The notes beneath the pieces were generated by a model. It had not been told where the DNA came from, did no database searches, and was given only the letters and a program-made list of their open reading frames with translations. 56,209 nucleotides of DNA. It comes from Brevibacterium aurantiacum (GTDB taxonomy: Bacteria; Actinomycetota; Actinomycetes; Actinomycetales; Brevibacteriaceae). Each line of letters opens with the position of its first letter. The first letter of the stretch is position 1. Shown here in pieces: positions 8,012-15,631 of this stretch. The DNA is taken from NCBI RefSeq assembly GCF_900169065.1, contig NZ_FXZB01000024.1, positions 1-56,209 of the forward strand, in the 5' to 3' direction. The translations under genes were made by a program, and so were the position numbers.

Positions 8012-8758
8012 TCAGGCCGCGGACCAGCCGCCGTCGACGCTGTGTGCGCTGCCGTTGATGACCGCAGCCGCATCGCTGGCCAGGAACAGCGCGAGCGCAG
8101 CGATGTCACCGGGATCGGCCAGCTTCGGCACCGCCGAGTGGCCGAGGAATACCTGTTCGAGGACCTCGTCCTCGGTGATGCCGTTCGTCTTCGCCTGATC
8201 GGCGATCTGTCCCTTGACCATCGGTGTCATCACATAGCCGGGATTGATCGCATTGCAGGTCACACCCTGTGGTCCCGCCTCGAGCGCGGTCGTCTTCGTC
8301 AGTCCCATGAGCCCGTGCTTGGCCGCCACATACGCTGATTTGTTCGCCGAGGCGCGCAGCCCGTGGATCGAGGAGAGGTTGATGACCCGGCCCCATCCCT
8401 TCTCATACATCGACGGCAGCGCCGCCTTTGTGAGCACGAACGGTGCCTCGAGCATGAGCGTATTGATCAGCCGCCATTCCTCGAGGGGGAATTCGGTGAT
8501 CGGGTGGATGCGTTGGATGCCGGCGTTGTTGACGAGGATGTCGACGTCGAGATCGACTCCATCCAGCGCCGAGGTGTCCGCGAGGTTGACTGTCCACGCT
8601 ACTCCCCCGATGTCGCCGGCCACGGCTTCCGCCGATTCCGCATCGACGTCGGCGACGATGACGTGTGCTCCTGCTGCGGCGAAGGCTTCGCTCATTGCCT
8701 TGCCGAGGCCGGAGGCTCCCCCTGTGACGAGGGCGCGTTTGCTGCTGAGATCGATCAT
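8012..8758 (-). CDS. 3-hydroxybutyrate dehydrogenase (short-chain dehydrogenase)
   Basis: The enzyme interconverts 3-hydroxybutyrate and acetoacetate with NAD. The 248-residue protein is a classical SDR: cofactor motif TGGASGLG (residues 12-19), NNAG (77-80) and the catalytic set Ser130, Tyr143 and Lys147 (YVAAK). Segments typical of 3-hydroxybutyrate dehydrogenases include GIQRIHPITEFP, NAINPGYVMTPMV and the C-terminal NGSAHSVDGGWSA. The start has a GAAGGGA ribosome-binding site. An MHS transporter lies upstream on the same strand, 161 bases away, with a stable hairpin in between, so the two may be co-regulated without being a simple operon. Together they would import and oxidise a hydroxy- or ketoacid. 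Confidence 0.87.
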   Translation of the reverse strand: MIDLSSKRALVTGGASGLGKAMSEAFAAAGAHVIVADVDAESAEAVAGDIGGVAWTVNLADTSALDGVDLDVDILVNNAGIQRIHPITEFPLEEWRLINTLMLEAPFVLTKAALPSMYEKGWGRVINLSSIHGLRASANKSAYVAAKHGLMGLTKTTALEAGPQGVTCNAINPGYVMTPMVKGQIADQAKTNGITEDEVLEQVFLGHSAVPKLADPGDIAALALFLASDAAAVINGSAHSVDGGWSAA

Positions 8759-8840
8759 TTCGGTCCCTTCGATCGTAGTGTGCTTCGCCAGTGCAGTCAG
8801 CTGTGGTGGTGTCAGCTGTCGCGTTGTCGACTGCCATGGG

Positions 8841-8876
8841 TTCGGGCGGCACCGATGTTCATCGGCACCGCCCGAA
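8841..8876. terminator. Stable hairpin between transporter and dehydrogenase
   Basis: A 17-base left arm (8841-8857) pairs with 8860-8876 with two central mismatches and a 2-base gap. It lies 43 bases past the MHS transporter stop and 83 bases before the dehydrogenase start, both on the minus strand. It is likely a terminator or an attenuating stem for the transporter transcript. Confidence 0.65.
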
Positions 8877-8919
8877 GACCGAACTCACTGTCGTGTGTTC
8901 GAGTGTTGAGATATGCGAA

Positions 8920-10275
8920 TCAGCGCTGTGCTGCGTGACGACGGTCTTTGTCCACCTGGTCCAGTGAACGCAGATCGATGCCCTTCGTCTCCTTCGTGTA
9001 CAGGAGCGCGATCATCGAGATCGCGGCAGCCACCAGAACGTAGATCGCGATCGGCACTGAGGATTCGAATTTCTGCAGCAGCGCAACCGCGATGATCGGT
9101 GCGAACGACCCTGCCACGATCGCCGTGACCTGATAGCCGGTCGAGACACCCGAGTTGCGCATGCGGGTCGGGAACATCTCCGACATGATCGCCGGCTGGC
9201 CGGCATACATCAGTGCGTGGAAGATGAGCCCCAACAGCAGGGCGAGGAAGATCATCACGGCACTGGCTGTGTCATACATCGGGAAGGCGAAGAAGCCCCA
9301 GGTTGCTGTGAGAGCGATGCCGATTCCGTAGGGCAGCTTGCGCCCAACCTTGTCCGCCATGGCCCCGACGAAGGGCACGAGCACAGCGTGGATCGCATGG
9401 GCTCCGAGCAGGAGGCCCAGAATCTCACTTGACTCGATCTTCACCACCTGCGCCAGATAGGTGATCGAGAAGGTCACGACGATGTAGTAGTGGATATTCT
9501 CGACGAAGCGCAGGCCCATCGCGGCGAAGACCTCGCGGGGGTAGCGCTTGAAGACGGCCTTGATTCCGTAGTCCACACCTTCTTCGATCTCTTCAGACTG
9601 GACCTCGTCGAAGATCGGTGCGTCTGAGACACGGGTGCGGATGTAGTAGCCGATGAGCACGATGACGGCCGAGAGCCAGAAGGCCACACGCCAACCCCAC
9701 GAGAGGAAGTGCTCTTCGGTCAGCGTTGCGGTGAGGACGAAGAGCACCCCGGTGGCGAGCAGGTTGCCCAATGGCACACCGGACTGCGGGAAGGATGACC
9801 AGAAGCCGCGTTCCTTGTTCGGTGCATGCTCGGCCACGAGAAGGACTGCTCCACCCCACTCGCCGCCCACGGCGAAGCCCTGCACGACGCGCAGCAGGAC
9901 GAGGAGAATCGGGGCGAAGGGCCCGATCTGATCGAACGTCGGCAGACATCCCATGAGGAATGTGGCCACACCGACGAGGACGATCGACAGCTGCAAGAGC
10001 TTCTTGCGTCCGTACTTGTCACCGAAGTGCCCGAAGACGATACCACCGATGGGGCGGGCGATGAAGCCGACCGCGTAGGTGGCGAAGCCCGCCAGAATCG
10101 GTGTCAGAGGGTCATCCGACGGTGGGAACAGAATGTGGTTGAACACCAGGGTGGCGGCCGAACCGTAGAGGAAGAACTCGTACCACTCGACGACGGTTCC
10201 GGCCATCGAGGCGGCGACGACCTTGCGCAGCTGTGTGCGGACCGTCTTCCTCTCGGCATTGTTCGAAGAACTCAT
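8920..10275 (-). CDS. MHS-family MFS transporter (metabolite:proton symporter)
   Basis: A 451-residue membrane protein of the metabolite:H+ symporter branch of the major facilitator superfamily, which takes up carboxylates such as citrate, ketoglutarate, shikimate or betaines. The diagnostic segments are SMAGTVVEWYEFFLYGSAA near the N-terminus, GFIARPIGGIVFGHFGDKYGRKK in the loop between helices 2 and 3, VLLRVVQGFAVGGEWGGA and SEMFPTRMRNSGVSTGYQ. About twelve hydrophobic segments can be traced. It lies upstream of the 3-hydroxybutyrate dehydrogenase gene, so a short hydroxyacid or ketoacid is a reasonable substrate guess (inference from position only). The C-terminal tail is basic and hydrophilic. 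Confidence 0.87.
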   Translation of the reverse strand: MSSSNNAERKTVRTQLRKVVAASMAGTVVEWYEFFLYGSAATLVFNHILFPPSDDPLTPILAGFATYAVGFIARPIGGIVFGHFGDKYGRKKLLQLSIVLVGVATFLMGCLPTFDQIGPFAPILLVLLRVVQGFAVGGEWGGAVLLVAEHAPNKERGFWSSFPQSGVPLGNLLATGVLFVLTATLTEEHFLSWGWRVAFWLSAVIVLIGYYIRTRVSDAPIFDEVQSEEIEEGVDYGIKAVFKRYPREVFAAMGLRFVENIHYYIVVTFSITYLAQVVKIESSEILGLLLGAHAIHAVLVPFVGAMADKVGRKLPYGIGIALTATWGFFAFPMYDTASAVMIFLALLLGLIFHALMYAGQPAIMSEMFPTRMRNSGVSTGYQVTAIVAGSFAPIIAVALLQKFESSVPIAIYVLVAAAISMIALLYTKETKGIDLRSLDQVDKDRRHAAQR

Positions 10276-10530
10276 GACTCTCCTTGATTTCCACGATCCG
10301 CATCACCGTTGAATGCGCGGATCGACTCGCTGTGGCGTCTTGCCCGTGCGGAGGTGAACCCCGAAGCCCCTGCTATGCGGCTTCAGGTCCACGTCATCGG
10401 CGCGGATTGCGTGACGCTGTGGATAAATATGATCCATGCAACAGTCTGCGCCATCCGGCAGACGATTGGGTGCAGAAAGGGCTCGAATCCGGGAATTATC
10501 TCTGCACATTCCCGCAGACGAGGTGTGCAG

Positions 10531-12609
10531 TCATCTGCCTCGCGGGCCGGAGTTAGCGTCGCGCTGGGCCATGTTGGCGAGCATGTCGTTGTAGGCCCGA
10601 AGTTCCGCGTCGTCGGTGCGTGCCTCACGTCGGTCAAGGCGCTTGGCTTCGCGGTCTGAGGACTTCGACCATTGGAAGGCGACCATGATTGCGATGAAGA
10701 GGGTCGGGAACTCTCCGATGCCCCAGGCGATTCCGCCGCCCGTCTGTTGGTCTTCGATCGCCGAATAGCCCCAGTCGGCACCGATATTGCCGAACCAGTC
10801 ACCCTCGATGAGGACTTCGGAGCTCATGATCGAGATGCCGAAGAACGCATGGAAGGCCATCGTGATGAGCAGCATGAGCAGACGCAGCGGGTAGGCGGGG
10901 CGCTCCACTCCGGGGTCGATGCCGATGAGTGCCTGCGCGAACAGGTAGCCGGCGCCGAGGAAGTGGATGATCATCAGCTCGTGGCCCAGGTGCCATTCGA
11001 GGGCGTACTTCATCACGCCCGAGTAGTAGAAGATGACGAGGGAACCGGCAAAGTTCACGCTCGCGAAGATCGGGTTCGCAAAGAACCTCATATACGGGGT
11101 GTGGACGAGCCAGAGCACCCATTCGCGGACACCACGCGAGCCGTCGGTGCGGGCCTTCGTACCGCGCATGAGCATCGTGATGGGTGCGCCGAGGACCATC
11201 GGCAGGGGCACCACCATGATCAGGAGCATGTGCTGGATCATGTGTCCGGAGAATTGGATCTCACCGTAGACTCGGGCACCGCCTGAGGTGACGTAGACGA
11301 GGAAGATCATGCCCAGCAGCCAGCAGATCAGGCGATGGATCGGCCAGGCATCACCTCGGCGCCGGAGATTGACGAATCCGGCGATATAGGCAGCGGCCAG
11401 GCCGACCGCCACGACGACCCACAACGGGTCGAGGGACCATTCGGTGAAGTAGCGGGCGAAACTCGGCGGCGGGGGAAGCGGCTCGCCGGTCAGGATCTCT
11501 GCCGGGGTCGGGTCGCCCACGGGTTCCTGTGACACCGGCGGCTGAGACCGCGACAGTGCGACTGCCAGGCCCATGGTGGCACCGAAGATGAGGAATTCCA
11601 CGACGATGAGTCGCCAGAATTCCCTGGTCGCCGAGGCGGCGGAACCCAGACGTCGGATGACGAACTGCCGATGCCAGAAGCCGATGAGGCCGAGCAGAAT
11701 CGTCGCGAACGCCTTCGCCACGATCACCTGCCCATACGGGGTCATGAGATCAGCGAAACTGTGGACGCGCAGCAGCGAGTTCACAACACCGGAGAAGGCG
11801 ACGAGAGCAATGGCGATGAGAGCGATCGAGGAATAGCGTTCGATCGTCGAGCGAAGCAGGTTCGAGCGAGCCAGGTCTGAGCCGAGGAGGGCGATGACGA
11901 AGAGGCCGCCCAGCCAGATCGTCACACCCAGCAGATGCAGGCCGATGCTGTTGACGGCCTGGGTGTGCCCGGAGGCTTCGGCGGAGTGGCCCATGAGGGC
12001 CAGGGGGATCATCACACCGACGCCGAGGACACCCGCGACGGCAATGCCGAGGAAGCTGCGTGTGCCGAAGCACAGGGTCGAGGCGACGGCGATGAGGACG
12101 ACGATGAGGGTCCAGAGCTGGCCGAAGGCGATCTGGGTCAAGAACACGCCGAGCTGATTGGAGAAGTCGAGGTAGGCCTGGGCACCGACGGTGTCGGCGA
12201 AGGTGAGGACGAGGACGGCCACGGCGGAGATCGTCCAGGCGATCGATGCCACCTCGGCGATCTTCAGGGTCTTCTCCCAGAGCGCGTTGAGCGGCTCCGC
12301 AACGGGGGTGGTCGACTTCGCGGTCGTGGGCTTCGCCTGTCTGCCTCTGCCCTTCGTCTGGGTGCGGGGCAGGATGAGGAGGGCGAACATCAGTGCGCCC
12401 AGTGTCAGTGACATCGCCACGTTGAAGACGAGTTTGGCGGCGGGAAGGCCGAAGCGCACGTAGGGGCCGGGGTCGTTGAGCAGTGTCGCTTCGGCTGCTC
12501 CGGTGAAGAGCATCGCGAGCGTGCCCACCGCGAGTCCGCCGATGACGACGAGGGGGACGGCGGCGCGAGACGTGAATCGAGTGATCGATTCGAAGACTTG
12601 AGTGCTCAC
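10531..12609 (-). CDS. Fused CopD-type copper transporter and CtaG cytochrome oxidase assembly protein
   Basis: A 692-residue polytopic membrane protein joining two domains common in actinobacteria. The N-terminal half (about residues 1-370) resembles CopD, a copper resistance/import membrane protein, with segments such as LMGHSAEASGHTQAVNSIGLHLLG whose His residues may handle copper. The C-terminal half (about 385-650) is the caa3-type CtaG domain, with conserved sequence such as GEIQFSGHMIQHMLLIMV and GYLFAQALIGIDP. The predicted role is delivery of copper to the Cu(B) centre of cytochrome c oxidase. The start is GTG at 12609; no strong ribosome-binding site is visible. A 22-bp perfect palindrome (12687-12708) lies upstream. 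It is transcribed away from the HU gene on the same strand, across a hairpin terminator. Confidence 0.87.
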   Translation of the reverse strand: MSTQVFESITRFTSRAAVPLVVIGGLAVGTLAMLFTGAAEATLLNDPGPYVRFGLPAAKLVFNVAMSLTLGALMFALLILPRTQTKGRGRQAKPTTAKSTTPVAEPLNALWEKTLKIAEVASIAWTISAVAVLVLTFADTVGAQAYLDFSNQLGVFLTQIAFGQLWTLIVVLIAVASTLCFGTRSFLGIAVAGVLGVGVMIPLALMGHSAEASGHTQAVNSIGLHLLGVTIWLGGLFVIALLGSDLARSNLLRSTIERYSSIALIAIALVAFSGVVNSLLRVHSFADLMTPYGQVIVAKAFATILLGLIGFWHRQFVIRRLGSAASATREFWRLIVVEFLIFGATMGLAVALSRSQPPVSQEPVGDPTPAEILTGEPLPPPPSFARYFTEWSLDPLWVVVAVGLAAAYIAGFVNLRRRGDAWPIHRLICWLLGMIFLVYVTSGGARVYGEIQFSGHMIQHMLLIMVVPLPMVLGAPITMLMRGTKARTDGSRGVREWVLWLVHTPYMRFFANPIFASVNFAGSLVIFYYSGVMKYALEWHLGHELMIIHFLGAGYLFAQALIGIDPGVERPAYPLRLLMLLITMAFHAFFGISIMSSEVLIEGDWFGNIGADWGYSAIEDQQTGGGIAWGIGEFPTLFIAIMVAFQWSKSSDREAKRLDRREARTDDAELRAYNDMLANMAQRDANSGPRGR

Positions 12610-12686
12610 TGGTGGCAGGCCGCCGCTTCATTCATGGTTCAAGGGTATCGCCGCAGTCTGAAACCGGGCGAACTGCGAGGCTCGGA

Positions 12687-12708
12687 CGTGGCCGAGATCT
12701 CGGCCACG
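12687..12708. promoter_or_regulatory. 22-bp perfect palindrome upstream of the CopD-CtaG gene
   Basis: Bases 12687-12708 are a perfect palindrome without spacer (half-site CGTGGCCGAGA), 78 bases upstream of the GTG at 12609. It could be an operator for a dimeric regulator, or a second stem following the HU terminator at 12717-12746. It does not resemble the CsoR site at 38827-38847. Confidence 0.5.
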
Positions 12709-12716
12709 AGACAGGA

Positions 12717-12746
12717 AATGACCCGGACCAAATGGTCCGGGTCATT
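12717..12746. terminator. Terminator hairpin after the HU gene
   Basis: AATGACCCGGACCA (12717-12730) pairs perfectly with 12733-12746, giving a 14-bp stem with a minimal loop. It lies 19 bases beyond the HU stop codon at 12766 on the minus strand. A short T run (TTT) follows on that strand. Confidence 0.8.
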
Positions 12747-12765
12747 CCACGCTGATGCTCGAGGC

Positions 12766-13053
12766 TCAGTTAGGGCTGCCAGCGGCAGCTTTCAGCTTCG
12801 AACCAGCGGACAGCTTCACGGAGTAGCCGGCCTTGATCTGGATCTCTTCACCGGTCTGCGGGTTGCGGCCCTTGCGAGCGGCACGTTCGGTGCGCTCGAC
12901 GGACAGCCATCCCGGGATGGTGAGCTTTTCGCCCTTGCCGACGACGTCGGAGAAGACATCGAAGACACCATCAAGAACGTCCGAGACCTGCTTCTGGGTC
13001 AGTCCGGAATTCTCTGCAACTTCTGCTACGAGCTCACTGCGGTTCTTAGCCAT
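12766..13053 (-). CDS. hup: HU-family nucleoid DNA-binding protein
   Basis: A 95-residue HU/IHF protein: a small dimeric DNA-bending nucleoid protein. The core matches the family throughout: N-terminal helices with ELVAEVAENSGLTQKQVSDV, then LTIPGWLSVERTERAARKGRNP, where Arg-Asn-Pro is the DNA-intercalating beta-arm motif, then TGEEIQI. The short C-terminal extension KLSAGSKLKAAAGSPN lacks the long Lys/Ala tail of mycobacterial HupB. A strong AAGGAGG ribosome-binding site precedes the ATG at 13053. The gene lies 69 bases downstream of rpsN on the same strand, so some read-through from the ribosomal cluster is possible. A 14-bp hairpin terminates it. Confidence 0.95.
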   Translation of the reverse strand: MAKNRSELVAEVAENSGLTQKQVSDVLDGVFDVFSDVVGKGEKLTIPGWLSVERTERAARKGRNPQTGEEIQIKAGYSVKLSAGSKLKAAAGSPN

Positions 13054-13122
13054 AAAAGTGTCCTCCTTAGGACAAGTCGGTCGGTTACCGGTCCGTTTTT
13101 CCGATAACGAACTTCCTCGAGA

Positions 13123-13428
13123 TTACCAGCTTGACTTCGTGATGCCGGGCAACTCGCCGTTGTGTGCCATTTCGCGGAAGCGAACACGGGAGAGGCCGAA
13201 CTTGCGGAGGTAGCCGCGCGGACGGCCATCAACCTGGTCACGATTGCGCACGCGCACTGGCGAGGCATCGCGAGGAAGCTTCTGCAGTCCGAGGCGTGCT
13301 TCTTCACGCTGCTCGTCGGTGCTGTCCGGGTGTGTCAGCTGACGCTTGAGCGTCGCACGACGCTCCGCGTAGCGCTCTACAATGACGCGACGCTGCTTGT
13401 CGCGTGCGATCTTTGACTTCTTAGCCAT
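13123..13428 (-). CDS. rpsN: 30S ribosomal protein S14, zinc-independent form
   Basis: At 101 residues this is the long S14 form without the CxxC pairs of zinc-binding S14 (about 61 residues). The protein has the family core [34 protein letters not shown] and the conserved C-terminus [18 protein letters not shown]. It is part of the small-subunit head near the A site. It is the last gene of rpmB-rpmG-rpsN, separated from rpmG by 6 bases. Sets of zinc-free ribosomal paralogs like this are usually repressed by Zur and expressed under zinc starvation in actinobacteria; that is family knowledge, and no Zur site was identified here. Confidence 0.95.
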   Translation of the reverse strand: MAKKSKIARDKQRRVIVERYAERRATLKRQLTHPDSTDEQREEARLGLQKLPRDASPVRVRNRDQVDGRPRGYLRKFGLSRVRFREMAHNGELPGITKSSW

Positions 13429-13434
13429 GTGCGC

Positions 13435-13602
13435 TCAGCGCTCCTCTCGGAAATCGACGTGCTTACGAACAACTGGATCGTACTTCTTGAGAACCATGCG
13501 ATCCGGGTTGTTGCGGCGGTTCTTGCGGGTCACGTAGGTGTACCCGGAGCCAGCTGTCGACTTGAGCTTGACGATGGGACGAATGTCCTGTGCCTTAGCC
13601 AT
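13435..13602 (-). CDS. rpmG: 50S ribosomal protein L33, zinc-independent form
   Basis: A 55-residue protein read from the ATG at 13602 to the TGA at 13435-13437. It carries the L33 pattern [19 protein letters not shown], then [18 protein letters not shown] and ends HVDFREER. It has no cysteine at all, whereas the zinc-binding form has two CxxC motifs. Its start sits immediately at the end of rpmB (stop overlaps position 13602), indicating translational coupling in the rpmB-rpmG-rpsN unit. L33 lies near the E site of the large subunit. Confidence 0.93.
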   Translation of the reverse strand: MAKAQDIRPIVKLKSTAGSGYTYVTRKNRRNNPDRMVLKKYDPVVRKHVDFREER

Positions 13603-13838
13603 CAGAGCTTCACTCCCTTGGCAATGAGTTCGCCGACGACGGCGTCAATTCCGCGCACGTCAATCACCTTGATGCCCTTGGCGGACAGGTTAAGGGTGAC
13701 GCTGCGACGCAGAGACGGAACGAAGTAGCGCTTTTTCTGAATATTCGGGTTGAAACGACGCTTGGTTGTTCGTTTCGAGTGGGACACGTTGTGTCCGAAA
13801 CCAGGGACGGCCCCGGTTACTTGGCAGTTTGCTGCCAT
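13602..13838 (-). CDS. rpmB: 50S ribosomal protein L28, zinc-independent form
   Basis: A 78-residue L28 read from the ATG at 13838, preceded by a strong GGAGGAGAG ribosome-binding site; an in-frame upstream ATG at 13856 would sit before that site and is rejected. The sequence [19 protein letters not shown] followed by [15 protein letters not shown] is typical. Only one cysteine is present, so the paired CxxC zinc site of the C+ form is missing. It is the first gene of a three-gene ribosomal unit with rpmG and rpsN. The promoter must lie in the 611-bp gap upstream. Confidence 0.94.
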   Translation of the reverse strand: MAANCQVTGAVPGFGHNVSHSKRTTKRRFNPNIQKKRYFVPSLRRSVTLNLSAKGIKVIDVRGIDAVVGELIAKGVKL

Positions 13839-14449
13839 GACTCTCCTCCAGTTCACAAGTTACCGACTCTCGAAACAAGCTGATCTGCGTGGGTTCCACG
13901 CTCGCTTGCGCCGATGTCGGAAGACATCAACAAATTTTCGCGATTGCTGCTCGGCCGGACGGATGCCCGACCACTTGCCAAGCTGCTGCCCGGCATGCGG
14001 CGTTCGCAATGAAAATTGTGTACGCCAAAACAGGTTTGCCCGTTCGGGCGAGATGTCTCACCAGCGCTGAAGCCGTAGCCTGTGAGAGATTGGCCGAAGC
14101 TGGAGTGCAGCGGTGGGTGAGCACCATGTTGGCCTTAGCAGATCAATCGGTGATCGAACTGCTACGACACAACAGATAACAATCTTAGAGAGAAACAGGC
14201 CTTCAGAGCAAATTCACTGACTCGCTGTCTCCAGGCCCCCTCAGGTGTGTCGCAATTGAGGGTCGGAGAACACCCTGCGCCCGGATTCCAGGGGCGGACA
14301 CCGGTCTCACCTCGCGCTCATCCGGCACGCAGGTTCGCACCCGCACTCCAGGACACAATGCGTCCTGCCCTCGTCCATGTTGAACACGTGCCGATGACGT
14401 GCCAAGGTAAGAAGATGATTGCCACCACATTTGGCACTCAGGAGGACCG
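13839..14449. other. 611-bp divergent intergenic region upstream of rpmB
   Basis: No convincing gene is present. An open frame on the plus strand (13889-14179) has poor GC at third positions and no ribosome-binding site. The region is AT-richer than its neighbours and must hold promoters for rpmB (minus strand) and for the membrane protein at 14450. A short dyad CAAT-GAAA-ATTG at 14008-14019 is the only element resembling a metal-repressor half site, and it is weak. Confidence 0.5.
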
Positions 14450-15394
14450 ATGAGCGACGTTCCACCGAGGCCGCGAATCCGTCCAGCGACCAGCGACGAC
14501 TGGCAGAAAGACCAATCTGATCGTGCCAGTCTGACCTCGTCGCCGGGGCAGGAGTCCACCCAGAGTGCTGCTGATTTCGACAACTCGACCTATTACGAGT
14601 ATCTCGAGAAGCACACCGGTGACGTACCCGTATCCAAAAACCGTTCTCGCAACGTCTTCGCCCCCGCGGGCGCTTCCCCGTTCCAGGGACAGGCTCCGAG
14701 CGCGTCAAGCGCACCGGCGGCCCGTCAGTGGCTGCCTGATGGTCATTCCACTCACTCACCCCAGGCGGAGCACGGCTCTGATGGCCCTGCATCCGGACAG
14801 ATCCCACTCCAGCCCGCTCCCGCCCCGAAGAAGGGCAACGGGGCCAAGATCACCGTCGTCATCATTGCCATCGTCATGGTTCTCGCGCTGTTGGCATTCT
14901 TCGGTATCCGCTGGTTGGCCCCGTCGACGGGAACCGTGCCTGTCGACTTCGGCGCAGACGAGTCCGCATCGCCCTCCCCCTCACCGTCCGAGTCCAAGGT
15001 GGAGTCGACACCGAGCCCCCAGGAGGCCCTGTCGACCTACACGAAGGAAGGCACCGCAAAGGCGAATGACCTCGAAGGGCAGTGGGTGACTCAGGTGAGC
15101 GCGAAGGACGTCGGCCTGGAAGCCGACGGCAAGACATGGTCGGCACAGGACATCGTCAACGAGTTCGAGACCAACCGCGTCAAATACCCTGGCGCAATCC
15201 TCATCCACAGCGGTGACTGGGATTCCTATAAGGATGACAACTACTGGGTCACCGTCATCGACACTCCCTACAGCGATCCCGAGCCTGCACTCGATCAGTG
15301 CCGCTCCTGGGGGCTGGACCGCGACCACTGCCTGGCGAAGCGTCTGGTCAAGGACGGAAGCCCCACCGACAACAGCGCCTACCTCGACAAGTAG
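14450..15394 (+). CDS. Single-pass membrane protein with extracellular domain, unknown function
   Basis: A 314-residue protein with a long, disordered, Pro/Ser-rich cytoplasmic N-terminus (about residues 1-126), one transmembrane helix (about 130-152, TVVIIAIVMVLALLAFFGIR) and an extracellular part. The latter begins with a Ser/Pro/Glu linker and ends in a compact domain of about 120 residues with LEGQWVTQVSAKDVGLEADG and WDSYKDDNYWVTVIDTPYSD. The domain has two Cys (DQCRSWGL and DHCLAKR) likely bridged, as in other actinobacterial secreted sensor-like domains. The start has a near-perfect AGGAGG with good spacing. It is monocistronic, ending before a long hairpin. I recognise no family; an envelope-associated role is likely. 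Confidence 0.8.
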   Translation: MSDVPPRPRIRPATSDDWQKDQSDRASLTSSPGQESTQSAADFDNSTYYEYLEKHTGDVPVSKNRSRNVFAPAGASPFQGQAPSASSAPAARQWLPDGHSTHSPQAEHGSDGPASGQIPLQPAPAPKKGNGAKITVVIIAIVMVLALLAFFGIRWLAPSTGTVPVDFGADESASPSPSPSESKVESTPSPQEALSTYTKEGTAKANDLEGQWVTQVSAKDVGLEADGKTWSAQDIVNEFETNRVKYPGAILIHSGDWDSYKDDNYWVTVIDTPYSDPEPALDQCRSWGLDRDHCLAKRLVKDGSPTDNSAYLDK

Positions 15395-15508
15395 GGCTGC
15401 ACCCCCTCGATCGCTTCCTGTGACAAGGGCCCGGCACTTGGTGTGCGACAGATACGCCGGCACTGCGCCGAAACATCTATGAAGCGCCTATACAGCCATG
15501 AGCATCAA

Positions 15509-15568
15509 ACAGCGGTGGAGCGCCGAAGCACCTGTGTGTACACAGGCGTTTCGACGCTCCACCGCTGT
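15509..15568. terminator. Long hairpin between convergent genes
   Basis: A 28-base arm (15509-15536) pairs with 15541-15568, with three mismatched positions and a 4-base loop. It sits between the membrane protein ending at 15394 and the E2 gene ending at 15632, which converge, so it is a good candidate for a bidirectional terminator. Confidence 0.75.
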
Positions 15569-15631
15569 ATGGAGGATTGACCCGCTCCACCGGGCAGTAA
15601 CGCTCAGAACTGCTACTGCTGCTTCAGGCTC

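Noticed and set aside
14008..14019. Possible Zur box (CAAT-GAAA-ATTG)
   Set aside because: Only four-base arms, nearly 170 bases upstream of rpmB, and the second half does not match known actinobacterial Zur sites.
13889..14179. 96-codon frame upstream of rpmB
   Set aside because: Low GC at third positions, no ribosome-binding site, no family features.
13839..14449. tRNA or riboswitch in the long intergenic gap
   Set aside because: No TPsiC-like motif, no cloverleaf-like arms and no recognisable riboswitch core were found.
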